50,776 nucleotides of DNA from an uncultured Bacteroidota bacterium (GTDB lineage: Bacteria; Bacteroidota; Bacteroidia; Chitinophagales; Chitinophagaceae), in the NCBI GenBank assembly GCA_903829015.1, contig CAIKOJ010000032.1, positions 1 to 50,776 of the forward strand, in the 5' to 3' direction. The position numbers and the translations under genes are program-made. Shown here piece by piece: positions 1-8,195 of the stretch (within the stretch, counting starts at the first letter, position 1; every line of letters begins with the position of its first letter). Under the pieces are notes generated by a model that was given only the letters and a program-made list of their open reading frames with translations, did no database searches and was not told where the DNA came from.

Positions 1-183
1 CATTCACGTGCGAAGAAGACATTTAATATAACAGGAACCGGTAAAATCCGTAGGTATAAAGCTTTTAAAAGCCACCTGTTAACAAAGAAATCAAAGACCC
101 GCAAGCGCCATTTGCGCCAGCATGGTTTAGTTCACCCAAGCAATATGAGCCTGGTGAAACGCATGTTGTGCCTGAAAGGATAG
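1..183 (+). CDS. rpmI: 50S ribosomal protein L35 (5' end missing)
   Basis: An open frame runs from base 1 to a TAG at 181-183 and gives the last 60 residues of a small, very basic protein. It carries the L35 pattern: RAKKTFNITGTGKIRR, then a Lys/Arg/His-rich core and a C-terminal LVKRML. L35 is usually about 64 residues, so only a few N-terminal residues lie outside the window. It is followed 34 bases later by rplT, the usual rpmI-rplT pair, which normally sits behind infC. It belongs to the large ribosomal subunit. Confidence 0.93.
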   Translation, partial: HSRAKKTFNITGTGKIRRYKAFKSHLLTKKSKTRKRHLRQHGLVHPSNMSLVKRMLCLKG

Positions 184-217
184 TTTTTTTATTTTTAATT
201 TTTAATTTCCAGAAGAT

Positions 218-562
218 ATGCCACGTTCCGTAAATGCTGTTGCATCACGCGCGAGAAGAAAGAAAATACTGAAAGAAGCCAAAGGTTTCTACGGCAAACG
301 TAAAAACGTATATACCGTTGCCAAAAACGTACTTGAAAAAGGACAGGGTTATAAATTTGTAGGCCGTAAACTTAAAAAGCGCGAATACCGCTCTTTATGG
401 ATCGTGCGTATCAATGCTGCTGTTCGTGAAGAAGGTATGAGCTATTCTGAGTTTATTGGCAAACTCGCTGCTAAGAACATCGACCTTAACCGCAAGGTAC
501 TGGCTGACTTAGCTATGAACGAACCGGAATCTTTCAAAAAGCTGGTCGCTCAGGTAAAATAA
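218..562 (+). CDS. rplT: 50S ribosomal protein L20
   Basis: The 114-residue product is the normal length for L20 and starts [19 protein letters not shown], the family N-terminus, with a globular C-terminal half ([19 protein letters not shown]). L20 binds 23S rRNA early in assembly of the large subunit and in many bacteria represses its own operon. The start ATG has an AGAAG stretch a few bases upstream. It follows rpmI closely and is closed by a strong hairpin at 586-613, so this is the end of the operon. Confidence 0.98.
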   Translation: MPRSVNAVASRARRKKILKEAKGFYGKRKNVYTVAKNVLEKGQGYKFVGRKLKKREYRSLWIVRINAAVREEGMSYSEFIGKLAAKNIDLNRKVLADLAMNEPESFKKLVAQVK

Positions 563-585
563 TTACTCGCTTGTGCGATAATATA

Positions 586-613
586 AAATAGCCGGTATCA
601 CTACCGGCTATTT
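586..613 (+). terminator. terminator after rplT
   Basis: A perfect 12-bp stem (586-597 with 602-613) closes a TCAC loop and starts AAATAGCCGGTA. It lies 24 bases after the rplT stop and is followed by a short T-rich stretch. The A-rich left side means it could also stop minus-strand transcripts from the gene at 651-1223. Confidence 0.88.
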
Positions 614-650
614 CTATTGATTCTTATTCACTAGAATTTCAGAGGTGCTA

Positions 651-1223
651 CTATTCACTCATTGCATAGCCTGCTGGTAACGGATACCCCAGATCTGTCA
701 TAATTAACTCCAGATAATCTTCATCTTCAGGATGGTATTTTTTATCCAGGTTCATACCATGTAGTCTGGCCCACGCTTGCCATTTTACAGCCACAAACGG
801 GTTCTTGAATTCAGATAGCATTTTGTAAATATTGAGTTCTGTCTGGCGGGCAATCAGCTTTACCAGTAGCACGCCTTGTGTAGTATTTAGCGCATCGATC
901 TTATCTTCAAATTGCTTTTTCACTTCAGCTTCCTTGCTGTTTATGAATTGCCTCCGCTCTCTCCTGCTCACGTGTTCGTCGTCACTTTTTGCTTTTATCT
1001 CTTTGAAAAGTGCTGTTGCCGCATTTACATATGGCATTACAGTAGTAACGTAATAGCGCATCTGGTTGTATTGATAACGTGCGGTATCATTCTTCCATTT
1101 AGCCCTTACATACACGTCCTTCATGTTCACTGAATAGGATGTGTCGGCATCGGTTTTAGCTGTCTGTGCATACCCTGTAAAAACGTAAAAAATGGTGGCT
1201 AATAGTAGCGTCAATCTTTTCAT
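651..1223 (-). CDS. DUF4294 family exported protein
   Basis: This 190-residue protein of unknown function starts with a signal peptide (MKRLTLLLATIFYVFTGYAQ). The body matches my memory of the Bacteroidota DUF4294 family: a helical region with YQYNQMRYYVTTVMPYVNAA, then GVLLVKLIARQT, and a C-terminal WARLHGMNLDKKYHPEDEDY segment. The frame is open for 23 more codons upstream, but the start at 1223 was chosen because it puts the signal peptide at the N-terminus. It probably acts in the periplasm or at the outer membrane. No partner is evident nearby. Confidence 0.8.
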   Translation of the reverse strand: MKRLTLLLATIFYVFTGYAQTAKTDADTSYSVNMKDVYVRAKWKNDTARYQYNQMRYYVTTVMPYVNAATALFKEIKAKSDDEHVSRRERRQFINSKEAEVKKQFEDKIDALNTTQGVLLVKLIARQTELNIYKMLSEFKNPFVAVKWQAWARLHGMNLDKKYHPEDEDYLELIMTDLGYPLPAGYAMSE

Positions 1224-1388
1224 AACTATACCATTACAAGTTACGTACCAAAATAAGGAGTTAACGACGGTATCTTGAGCCAAACCATCCATTTTAACTT
1301 TTGTTTGATAAAATGTAGAATTACCATTTTGTAAAAAATTGCAGGTGCAAAATTCACTTTAGATCAATTGGCAGTAGAATTGTAGCTC

Positions 1389-1416
1389 AAAAAAAAGACC
1401 GGGAAATAATCCCGGC
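1389..1416 (-). terminator. terminator after the PorG-like gene
   Basis: On the minus strand a GGCCGGG/CCCGGTC stem (1397-1416) closes an ATTATTT-type loop and is followed by a run of T (A-run 1389-1396 on the plus strand). It lies 32 bases past the stop of the gene at 1448-2296. Confidence 0.85.
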
Positions 1417-1447
1417 CTTCAAAAAAAATATGTTCTTAATAATGTGA

Positions 1448-2296
1448 TTATTGACGGAAGAATGCCGGACACTTGGTCTTCAAATAAACTCTTGGATTAC
1501 CGAATGCACGGAAGTAAACCGTACAGGTTATGTTAGCAAACCAATACCAGTCGTTAGACTTACTATCTCCACGCTGATAACCATAGTTCGGGTTGATGTT
1601 ATCCTTGCCTCTGTAAGACATATCCTTAGATACATGACCCTTGTAAGCCTGCAGGGTATCCATGTTCACATAAGACTTACTTACGTCATCCAGATAGTCT
1701 GTATTGGTATACCGGAAACCAAGCTCTCCGGTCAGCATCAGCTTCTGGCCTATAAAGAACTTCATACCACCACCAAACGGAAATGCCATATTAACAAGGC
1801 TGTATTGCTTACGGTCAGGGTACATCGGTAACCCCTGCCCTTCCGTACTCAGTGGCCTTAAGAAGATCTTATTACCACTATTATCTTCTGCAAATGGGTT
1901 GAAATAGAATACAGAAATACCACCAAACAAGAAGGGAGATGCCTTCCTTTTAAGTATCTCTACCGGGAAGAAATTGAACTCTAAAGCACCGTGAAACTCA
2001 AATAAATGCGTTGCAAAACTAAGGTTGCGCTGCTTGCTTACAGGAATATTGCTCAGGCTGTCTGCTGCCGAAAGGCTGGTGTAAGAAGCACCCAATCTCA
2101 CGCCCACATGCGGCCCCATGAAGTACTTATATACAATGCCGCCCATTGGGTGGTAGCCATAATTGGCGAAAAACTTAGGCTGTAAATCTCCCCAGTAATT
2201 GGATGCACCAACCGTAATACCAATCTCGTGGTGCGTTTGCTGTGCTTGAATACAATGTGGGAGAATGAGTGCTAATAATAGTAATATTCTTTTCAA
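1448..2296 (-). CDS. DUF6089 / PorG-like outer-membrane beta-barrel protein
   Basis: The 282-residue protein has a signal peptide (MKRILLLLALILPHCIQAQ) followed by alternating amphipathic strands. These include the early HEIGITVGASNYWGDLQPKF segment typical of the DUF6089 family, which contains PorG of the type IX secretion system. Further barrel features are SPFLFGGISVFYFNPF and FPFGGGMKFFIGQKLMLTGELGFRYT. Bacteroidota genomes often have several DUF6089 paralogues, so this could be the T9SS component itself or a relative. The many T9SS substrates in the window fit but do not decide this. It is monocistronic, with a terminator right after it. Confidence 0.75.
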   Translation of the reverse strand: MKRILLLLALILPHCIQAQQTHHEIGITVGASNYWGDLQPKFFANYGYHPMGGIVYKYFMGPHVGVRLGASYTSLSAADSLSNIPVSKQRNLSFATHLFEFHGALEFNFFPVEILKRKASPFLFGGISVFYFNPFAEDNSGNKIFLRPLSTEGQGLPMYPDRKQYSLVNMAFPFGGGMKFFIGQKLMLTGELGFRYTNTDYLDDVSKSYVNMDTLQAYKGHVSKDMSYRGKDNINPNYGYQRGDSKSNDWYWFANITCTVYFRAFGNPRVYLKTKCPAFFRQ

Positions 2297-2450
2297 CGCC
2301 AGATATTTTAAAGAAACCGTACCGAAAGGTAGAAAGAATTTTCGTAAAAATGAAACAATTGATACTGCTTTTAATCATCATAACGAAATCAGCCTCTTCA
2401 AATTGCGTATAATTATATGTTAATATACGCTTTAACGCAATCTTTAGCAT

Positions 2451-2458
2451 TATTTTTG
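2451..2458 (+). promoter_or_regulatory. -7 element for tyrS
   Basis: TATTTTTG matches the Bacteroidota -7 consensus TANNTTTG exactly and sits 20 bases before the tyrS ATG, implying a very short leader. No good -33 TTG is present at the expected spacing. Confidence 0.5.
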
Positions 2459-2478
2459 CCCCGCTACAACACGATACA

Positions 2479-3756
2479 ATGGATTTGATCACAGAATTAC
2501 AGGAAAGGAACCTGCTGCAGGATATTATACCCGGAACCCAGGAACAATTAAATAAAGAAATGACCTCAGGTTATGTTGGCTTCGACCCTACTGCAGATAG
2601 TCTGCATGTGGGTAACCTGGTGCCTATTACACTGCTCATGAGGCTGCAACGTGCAGGCCACAAGCCTTATGCATTGCTTGGCGGCGCAACTGGCATGATC
2701 GGCGATCCATCAGGCAAATCATCAGAGCGTAACCTACTCTCTCTTGAAGCCATACAGCACAACATAGACTGTCAGAAAAAACAGCTGGAAAAGTTTATCG
2801 ACTTTACAGACTCGGTACCAAATGCCGCTGTTATGGTCAATAACTACGACTGGTTTAAAAACTTTTCTTTTCTCGAATTTATACGAGATACCGGCAAGCA
2901 CATTTCGGTGAACTATATGCTGGCAAAAGACTCTGTGAAAAACCGCCTGGAAACAGGGATGTCGTTCACTGAATTTACTTATCAGTTGATACAGGGTTTT
3001 GATTTCTATCATCTGAATACTACTAAGAATGTGCTACTGCAAATGGGCGGAGCAGACCAATGGGGCAATATTGTCACAGGCACCGAACTGATTCGCCGTA
3101 AAGGTGGTGGCGATGCTTTCGCATTTACATGCAAACTCATCACCAAGAGCGATGGTAGTAAATTTGGTAAGTCTGAAAGTGGCAATGTTTGGCTTGACCG
3201 TGATAAAACTTCTCCATACCAATTCTACCAGTTCTGGATGAAGATGCCTGATGCCGATGCCGCAAAGATGGCTCTGGTATTCTCTTTCAAGCCGGTGGCT
3301 GAGCTGAAGGCTTTGATCACTGAACACGAAACTGCTCCGCACCTGCGTAAGCTACAAAAAGCATTGGCCGATGAAATGACCATCATGGTGCACAGCGAAG
3401 AGGATCTGGCATTTGCAAAGCAGGCATCAGATATTCTATTCGGTCAGTCTTCGGTTGAAGTGCTACGCTCACTTAACGAGCAGCAACTGCTGGAAGTAAT
3501 GGAAGGTGTACCGCAGGTTACAGGCGCTAAAGCTGCACTGGGTGAGGGTCTTGACCTCATTACCTTTCTTGCTGAAAGTGGTGTATTCGCATCAAAAGGA
3601 GAGGCAAAGAAAATGCTACAGAACGGCGGAGTAAGCATCAATAAAGAAAAAGTAACGGCACTGGATTTTAAGATAACAAATGATCATCTGCTAAACGGTC
3701 AGTATATGCTGGTTCAGAAAGGAAAGTCAAATTATACGCTGGCCAGGTTTAGTTAG
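2479..3756 (+). CDS. tyrS: tyrosine--tRNA ligase
   Basis: The 425-residue product is full length for bacterial TyrRS. It attaches tyrosine to tRNA-Tyr with ATP in the cytoplasm. The class I signatures are visible: the HIGH equivalent HVGN at residues 43-46 after GYVGFDPTADSL, and the KMSKS equivalent KFGKS at 228-232. Between them are LLGGATGMIGDPSGKSSER, and QMGGADQWGNIVTG of the tyrosine pocket. The last ~65 residues (GVFASKGEAKKMLQNGGVSI and onward) form an S4 RNA-binding domain. Its own -7 element is at 2451-2458. The next gene is on the same strand but unrelated. Confidence 0.98.
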   Translation: MDLITELQERNLLQDIIPGTQEQLNKEMTSGYVGFDPTADSLHVGNLVPITLLMRLQRAGHKPYALLGGATGMIGDPSGKSSERNLLSLEAIQHNIDCQKKQLEKFIDFTDSVPNAAVMVNNYDWFKNFSFLEFIRDTGKHISVNYMLAKDSVKNRLETGMSFTEFTYQLIQGFDFYHLNTTKNVLLQMGGADQWGNIVTGTELIRRKGGGDAFAFTCKLITKSDGSKFGKSESGNVWLDRDKTSPYQFYQFWMKMPDADAAKMALVFSFKPVAELKALITEHETAPHLRKLQKALADEMTIMVHSEEDLAFAKQASDILFGQSSVEVLRSLNEQQLLEVMEGVPQVTGAKAALGEGLDLITFLAESGVFASKGEAKKMLQNGGVSINKEKVTALDFKITNDHLLNGQYMLVQKGKSNYTLARFS

Positions 3757-3848
3757 ATGAAAATATAGCTCAGGGGAGAGATTCATCATTGCCACGCATT
3801 GCGTGATATGATTGCGGTAATACACGAAATATCAGTACCATTTAGAAA

Positions 3849-5795
3849 GTGCGCAATACCATTCGAAATACACTCCTTATCCTTGCCTTGTTCGCTGTAA
3901 CAATGCCAACTTTCTTTTGCAGTACACCGGCAAAGATGGCGGATGATGAGCCACATGAAACATCCCTATGGAAGAATGTGTATGATACATCGGCGCATTA
4001 TGTGGGTATGCAAACTTGCCGTACCTGCCATGAACCCATCTATCAAACGTTCATTCAAACCGGCATGGGGCAGTCGTTCGGGCTGGCAACGAAAGAAAAA
4101 TCTGCAGCAGATTTTAGTCCGACTCATGCGCTGGTGTACGACTCGGCGCTTGATTATTACTACAAGCCTTACTGGGACAGGGATACATTTTACATCATGG
4201 AGTTCCGGCTGGATGGCAGCGATACCACACACAAACGGATACAGAAAGTGAACTATGTTGTAGGCTCCGGACAGCATACCAACTCTCATATCTTCAATAA
4301 TAACGGTTACTTCTTTCAGGCGCCTATTACATTCTATACACAAAAGCACAGGTGGGACCTTGCCCCGGGTTTTGAAAAGGGCGGCAGCAGCCGTTTCCAG
4401 CGGCTGATACAAATAGAATGTATGAGCTGCCACAACGGCTACCCCGATTTTGTGAGCAACAGCGAGAACAAATTCGTATCGGTAAAAACGGGCATTGATT
4501 GCGAACGGTGCCACGGGCCGGGCAGCCTGCACGTATTCGACCGGCAGAACAATAGACCTGTAGATACCTCTAAAACTCCCGACTACACCATTGTAAACCC
4601 AAGGAGGCTAAGTACCGAACTGCAGAACAATGTATGCCAGCGCTGCCACCTGCAGGGCATTGCGGTACTGAACGACAATAAGACATTTTTTGATTTCCAT
4701 CCCGGCATGAAGCTGTCTGAGGTCATGAATGTATTTATGCCTGAGTATGAAGGGGCGCAGGATAAAATGATCATGGCATCGCATGTGGAACGGATGAAGA
4801 AAAGCCAATGTTATCTTCAGTCGGGTAAAATGAGTTGTATCAACTGCCACGACCCGCACATAAGCGTTAAGGCAACGCCAAGGATCAAATACCTGAACGC
4901 TTGCCAAAGCTGCCACGGTGGCGGGCAAAAGCAATGCACTGAAACCATGCAGGCACGGGCTGCAAAGAACAATGATTGTGTTACCTGCCATATGCCCCAA
5001 AACGGCAGCATAGATATACCACATGTGGCGGTAACAGACCATTACATACGCAGAAGACCAATTGCGGATACAGCAGCCAAAAAGATCACTGCTTTTTTTG
5101 GGTTGAAATGCTTCAACAACGACCACCCCGATGCTATTACTATAGCACGTGGATATATGGAGTTTTATGAGCGTTATGCCCAGTCTAAAGGGCTGCTGGA
5201 CTCAGCCATTTTGTATCTCAGCAAACAAAGTGACATTGAAGCCAGCAAGAAACAAAACAAGGATTTTATACGTGCTTACTACCTGCTGCACGATTATCAG
5301 AAGGCTGTTGCTTATGCAAGGGTACTCAATGCCGCTTCGGTAACCGATGCGTGGACCGCCTACCGCGTAGGTGAATGTTATTACCAGCTGGAGCAACCTG
5401 ATAGTGCATTAACATGGTACAAGAGAGCCACCGAGATATGGAAGTATTCAATGGACTTCCAGAATAAATACGGCACGTGCCTGCTGGCACTGAATAAGCT
5501 TGCGGATGCTCTCACTGTGTTCAATTTCGTGGTAGCCGAAAACCCCGATCATATCAGCGCGAACACCAACCTTGGCTTTATCTATATGCAACAAGGGAAC
5601 AACACAATGGCCTATGACTATATGCAGCGCGCCAACCGCCTGGACCCTGATTATGAACAGAACCTGATCAATCTGGCAGTATGGTACCACAACAACCAGC
5701 AGCCCGATAAGGCAAGAAAGAGCTTAGAACATCTGCTGAAAAGGCATCCCGGCAACGAGCGGGCAAAGGCTATGCTCCAGGACCTGGCGAGATGA
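3849..5795 (+). CDS. seven-heme c-type cytochrome with C-terminal TPRs
   Basis: The 648-residue exported protein has seven CXXCH heme sites: CRTCH, CMSCH, CERCH, CQRCH, CINCH, CQSCH and CVTCH, all in the first ~380 residues. The arrangement resembles the cytochrome c554/multiheme families. From about residue 455 to the end it turns into tetratricopeptide repeats (for example AYRVGECYYQLEQPDSALTW and NTNLGFIYMQQGNNTMAYDY). The GTG at 3849 was chosen because a stop lies two codons upstream and it gives a signal-like N-terminus (LLILALFAVTMPTFFCS) that might be a lipoprotein. It probably carries electrons in the periplasm, with the TPRs as a docking surface. Substrate and partner are unknown, and no other respiratory gene is adjacent. 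Confidence 0.85.
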   Translation: MRNTIRNTLLILALFAVTMPTFFCSTPAKMADDEPHETSLWKNVYDTSAHYVGMQTCRTCHEPIYQTFIQTGMGQSFGLATKEKSAADFSPTHALVYDSALDYYYKPYWDRDTFYIMEFRLDGSDTTHKRIQKVNYVVGSGQHTNSHIFNNNGYFFQAPITFYTQKHRWDLAPGFEKGGSSRFQRLIQIECMSCHNGYPDFVSNSENKFVSVKTGIDCERCHGPGSLHVFDRQNNRPVDTSKTPDYTIVNPRRLSTELQNNVCQRCHLQGIAVLNDNKTFFDFHPGMKLSEVMNVFMPEYEGAQDKMIMASHVERMKKSQCYLQSGKMSCINCHDPHISVKATPRIKYLNACQSCHGGGQKQCTETMQARAAKNNDCVTCHMPQNGSIDIPHVAVTDHYIRRRPIADTAAKKITAFFGLKCFNNDHPDAITIARGYMEFYERYAQSKGLLDSAILYLSKQSDIEASKKQNKDFIRAYYLLHDYQKAVAYARVLNAASVTDAWTAYRVGECYYQLEQPDSALTWYKRATEIWKYSMDFQNKYGTCLLALNKLADALTVFNFVVAENPDHISANTNLGFIYMQQGNNTMAYDYMQRANRLDPDYEQNLINLAVWYHNNQQPDKARKSLEHLLKRHPGNERAKAMLQDLAR

Positions 5796-5805
5796 AATTA
5801 CTAAA

Positions 5806-5838
5806 ACAAAGAAGCCTCGCAACAATGTGCAAGGCTTC
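5806..5838 (-). terminator. terminator after sodA
   Basis: Two arms (GAAGCCT at 5811-5817 and AGGCTTC at 5832-5838, with an inner GCA/TGC pair) form a hairpin. On the minus strand it is followed by a T-rich run, 25 bases after the dismutase stop. The cytochrome gene ends just before it on the other strand. Confidence 0.75.
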
Positions 5839-5862
5839 CTGTAAAAAATCACAAAAAAGTTA

Positions 5863-6468
5863 CTAGAGTGCCGCTTTATATCTTGCGCTTACTGCGTCCC
5901 AGTTGATCACGTTCCAGATCGCTTTCAGATAGTCGGGACGCCTGTTTTGATAGTTCAGGTAATATGCATGTTCCCAAACGTCAATTCCAAGTATCGGAGT
6001 GCCTTTTACTTCAGCAATATCCATCAGTGGATTATCCTGATTTGGCGTAGAGGAAACTTCCAGTTTGCCGTCTTTTACTAATAACCAAGACCAGCCGCTG
6101 CCAAAACGGGTAACGCCTGCAGTACTCATTTTTTCAACCAATGCATCGTAAGAACCAAAAGTGCTGTTGATAGCATCAGCCAGTTCGCCGGTTGGCGTTC
6201 CGCCTGCATTAGGTCCCAGAATCGACCAGAATAAAGAGTGGTTGTAATGTCCGCCACCGTTATTCCTTACCGCCATTGGGTAAGTAGAAATGTTGGCCAT
6301 GATCTCCTCGATAGATTTGTTTTCTCCTTCGGTACCAGCTAGCGCTTTGTTCAGGTTGTCTACATAGGCCTGATGGTGCTTGCCATGGTGAATCTGCATG
6401 GTCAGGGTATCAATATGTGGCTCCAATGCGTCGTGTGCATAAGGGAGTGCGGGAAGTGTAAATGCCAT
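5863..6468 (-). CDS. sodA: superoxide dismutase, Mn/Fe family
   Basis: The 201-residue enzyme turns superoxide into oxygen and peroxide. The four metal ligands are visible: His27 (IHHGKHH), His77 (HYNHSLFW), Asp163 and His167 (DVWEHAYY). Gly73 before HYNH and Gln144 in TPNQD are the residues usually seen in manganese enzymes rather than iron enzymes, although cambialistic use cannot be excluded. No signal peptide is present, so it is cytoplasmic. A -7 element lies at 6500-6507 and a hairpin terminator follows the gene. Confidence 0.97.
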   Translation of the reverse strand: MAFTLPALPYAHDALEPHIDTLTMQIHHGKHHQAYVDNLNKALAGTEGENKSIEEIMANISTYPMAVRNNGGGHYNHSLFWSILGPNAGGTPTGELADAINSTFGSYDALVEKMSTAGVTRFGSGWSWLLVKDGKLEVSSTPNQDNPLMDIAEVKGTPILGIDVWEHAYYLNYQNRRPDYLKAIWNVINWDAVSARYKAAL

Positions 6469-6499
6469 AACTGTAATTTTATTTGTTTTTAATTTCCTG

Positions 6500-6507
6500 C
6501 AAAGTTA
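6500..6507 (-). promoter_or_regulatory. -7 element for sodA
   Basis: On the minus strand TAACTTTG matches TANNTTTG exactly, 31 bases upstream of the sodA start. No clear -33 TTG is seen. Confidence 0.5.
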
Positions 6508-6550
6508 AAACAATCGAAAATGAAACAGCAATAAGAAATTGCCATAGTAC

Positions 6551-6589
6551 TATAAATAAAAATGCGAATACCCATCGGATATTCGCATT
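6551..6589 (-). terminator. terminator after the NHL-repeat gene
   Basis: A perfect 10-bp stem (6561-6570 with 6580-6589, AATGCGAATA/TATTCGCATT) and a 9-base loop is followed on the minus strand by a T-rich run. It lies 20 bases past the stop at 6609. Confidence 0.82.
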
Positions 6590-6608
6590 AAATGACTTTA
6601 AGGAGCTA

Positions 6609-7976
6609 TTAATAAACTTCCAGCTTCTCTCTGAATGTATTACAGCCAGATACCAATTTCACGACATAACTGCCCGCTGGGAGGCCGGTCGTGTTATAAC
6701 TAAACTTAGCAGATGCATTTGCAGGAATCGATTTTGTATCTACTACTCTTCCGGTAACATCAGTTACGGTGAGTTCTGAAGCTACACCTGCAACAGGCAG
6801 TTGTATAGTTACGGTACCAAAAGATGGATTTGGATAAATGGTCAGTCCATTGTCTTTTTTGCTGAGTTCATTAACTCCTGTGTTAGACCTTACCACCCTT
6901 ATCACATTGTTATCGTAATCTGCAATAAACAATCTATTCAAAGCATCAACAGCAATACCTTTAGGCGAACTGATCTCAGCCACAACCGCCATACCTCCGT
7001 CGCCTGTATAACCGTTGGTATGTGTACCTGCAACTGTAGAGATAACGCCAGATGAACTTACCGAACGCACCGCATTGTTACCCTGATCTGATATATACAC
7101 CGGACCAAAACCAAAAACAGCAACACCGGAAGGATAGTAGAGACGGGCCGAATTAGCCTGGCCGCCATCGCCGCTGTAGCCTGTAATACCTGTGCCTGCA
7201 AAGGTGCTGATATCGCCGGAAGCGTCAATTTTACGAACAACACTATTGTAATAATCTGCTACGTAAACGGTGCCCAGAGGATCAACAGCTACTGCAGCAG
7301 GTCCGTGTAACCGAGCCAAACGTGCAGGACCACCATCGCCTGAAAAGCCCATAGTGCCGGTGCCTGCATATGTCTGTATAGAACCACCTACCCACACTAC
7401 GCGTACGGCATGGTTATTAAAATCAGCAATGTAGAGATTACCTGTACTGTCGGTTGCAATACCTTCTGGCGTATTTAATTCGGCAGCTGTAGCAGGACCC
7501 AAATCGCCTGAATAACCAACAGAACCGCCAATACCTGCGTAGGTAGTGATAGTACCGGAAACGCTTACTTTACGAATTACATGATTATCGCGGTCTGAAA
7601 TGTACACATTACCTGTGTGGTCTGAAGCAACGCCATAGGGCTTATTCAGCTTTGCGGCTGTAGCAGGACCCAGATCGCCACTGTAGCCCGCGGTATCGCA
7701 GCCGGCGAAGGTGGAAATGTAGCCATTTGTAGCGACCTTTCTTACCACGTTGTTTGCCATATCAGCGATGTACAGGTTGCCGGCACCGTCGTAGCAAACA
7801 CCGGTGCATGCGTTCATTCGGGCGTATTTAGCTGGTCCGCCATCACCGGTATGACCGCCAATGCCCAAGCCTGCACCATAGCCTGTGCCGGCAAAAGTAT
7901 AGATATACTGCGCCTGCAGAGAACCGGCTGCGCATGCAAAAAACAATAAAAATAAAAATGTACGCTTTGATACCAT
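6609..7976 (-). CDS. secreted NHL-repeat beta-propeller with T9SS type A sorting domain
   Basis: The 455-residue protein begins with a signal peptide (MVSKRTFLFLLFFACAAGSLQAQ). It then has six NHL repeats of about 50 residues. Each repeat has a GDGGPA- or GDLGPA-type turn, a GVAxDxxGNLYIAD core and an xxNNVVRKV end, enough for one complete six-bladed propeller. The last ~80 residues start IYPNPSFGTVTIQLP and are a type A T9SS sorting domain, so the protein should be secreted or anchored at the surface. The start at 7976 was preferred to an in-frame ATG 18 codons upstream because it restores the signal peptide. NHL propellers usually bind proteins, RNA or sugars; the ligand is unknown. Confidence 0.88.
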   Translation of the reverse strand: MVSKRTFLFLLFFACAAGSLQAQYIYTFAGTGYGAGLGIGGHTGDGGPAKYARMNACTGVCYDGAGNLYIADMANNVVRKVATNGYISTFAGCDTAGYSGDLGPATAAKLNKPYGVASDHTGNVYISDRDNHVIRKVSVSGTITTYAGIGGSVGYSGDLGPATAAELNTPEGIATDSTGNLYIADFNNHAVRVVWVGGSIQTYAGTGTMGFSGDGGPARLARLHGPAAVAVDPLGTVYVADYYNSVVRKIDASGDISTFAGTGITGYSGDGGQANSARLYYPSGVAVFGFGPVYISDQGNNAVRSVSSSGVISTVAGTHTNGYTGDGGMAVVAEISSPKGIAVDALNRLFIADYDNNVIRVVRSNTGVNELSKKDNGLTIYPNPSFGTVTIQLPVAGVASELTVTDVTGRVVDTKSIPANASAKFSYNTTGLPAGSYVVKLVSGCNTFREKLEVY

Positions 7977-8034
7977 AAAATCCAGTGTTTGTAATCGTTT
8001 CCGTTGGAAAAGATATATACAATTATTCAAAAAA

Positions 8035-8042
8035 CAAATTTA
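8035..8042 (-). promoter_or_regulatory. -7 element for the NHL-repeat gene
   Basis: TAAATTTG on the minus strand matches TANNTTTG exactly, 58 bases upstream of the start chosen at 7976. It lies upstream of the alternative start at 8030 by only four bases, which supports the downstream start. Confidence 0.5.
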
Positions 8043-8130
8043 GGCAAAATTCGTAAGAATGTACGCGTTTTGCAGGCAGGGAATACTCTTACTACCCCGG
8101 ATACATAATACTCAAAACTGGCGTAGGGTA

Positions 8131-8166
8131 TAAAAAAAGTTCCGGAATCAATTTGACTCCGGAACT
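8131..8166 (-). terminator. terminator after the giant Ig-repeat gene
   Basis: A perfect 9-bp stem, AGTTCCGGA (8138-8146) with TCCGGAACT (8158-8166), is followed on the minus strand by seven T residues. It begins 29 bases past the stop at 8196. Confidence 0.87.
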
Positions 8167-8195
8167 GATGATTTAATCTTATGACTTGGTAGCTA

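Noticed and set aside
3966..4532. Long open frame (188 codons) on the minus strand inside the seven-heme cytochrome gene
   Set aside because: The plus-strand frame has seven heme motifs and TPRs; the minus frame shows no domain, signal or start context and is a shadow.
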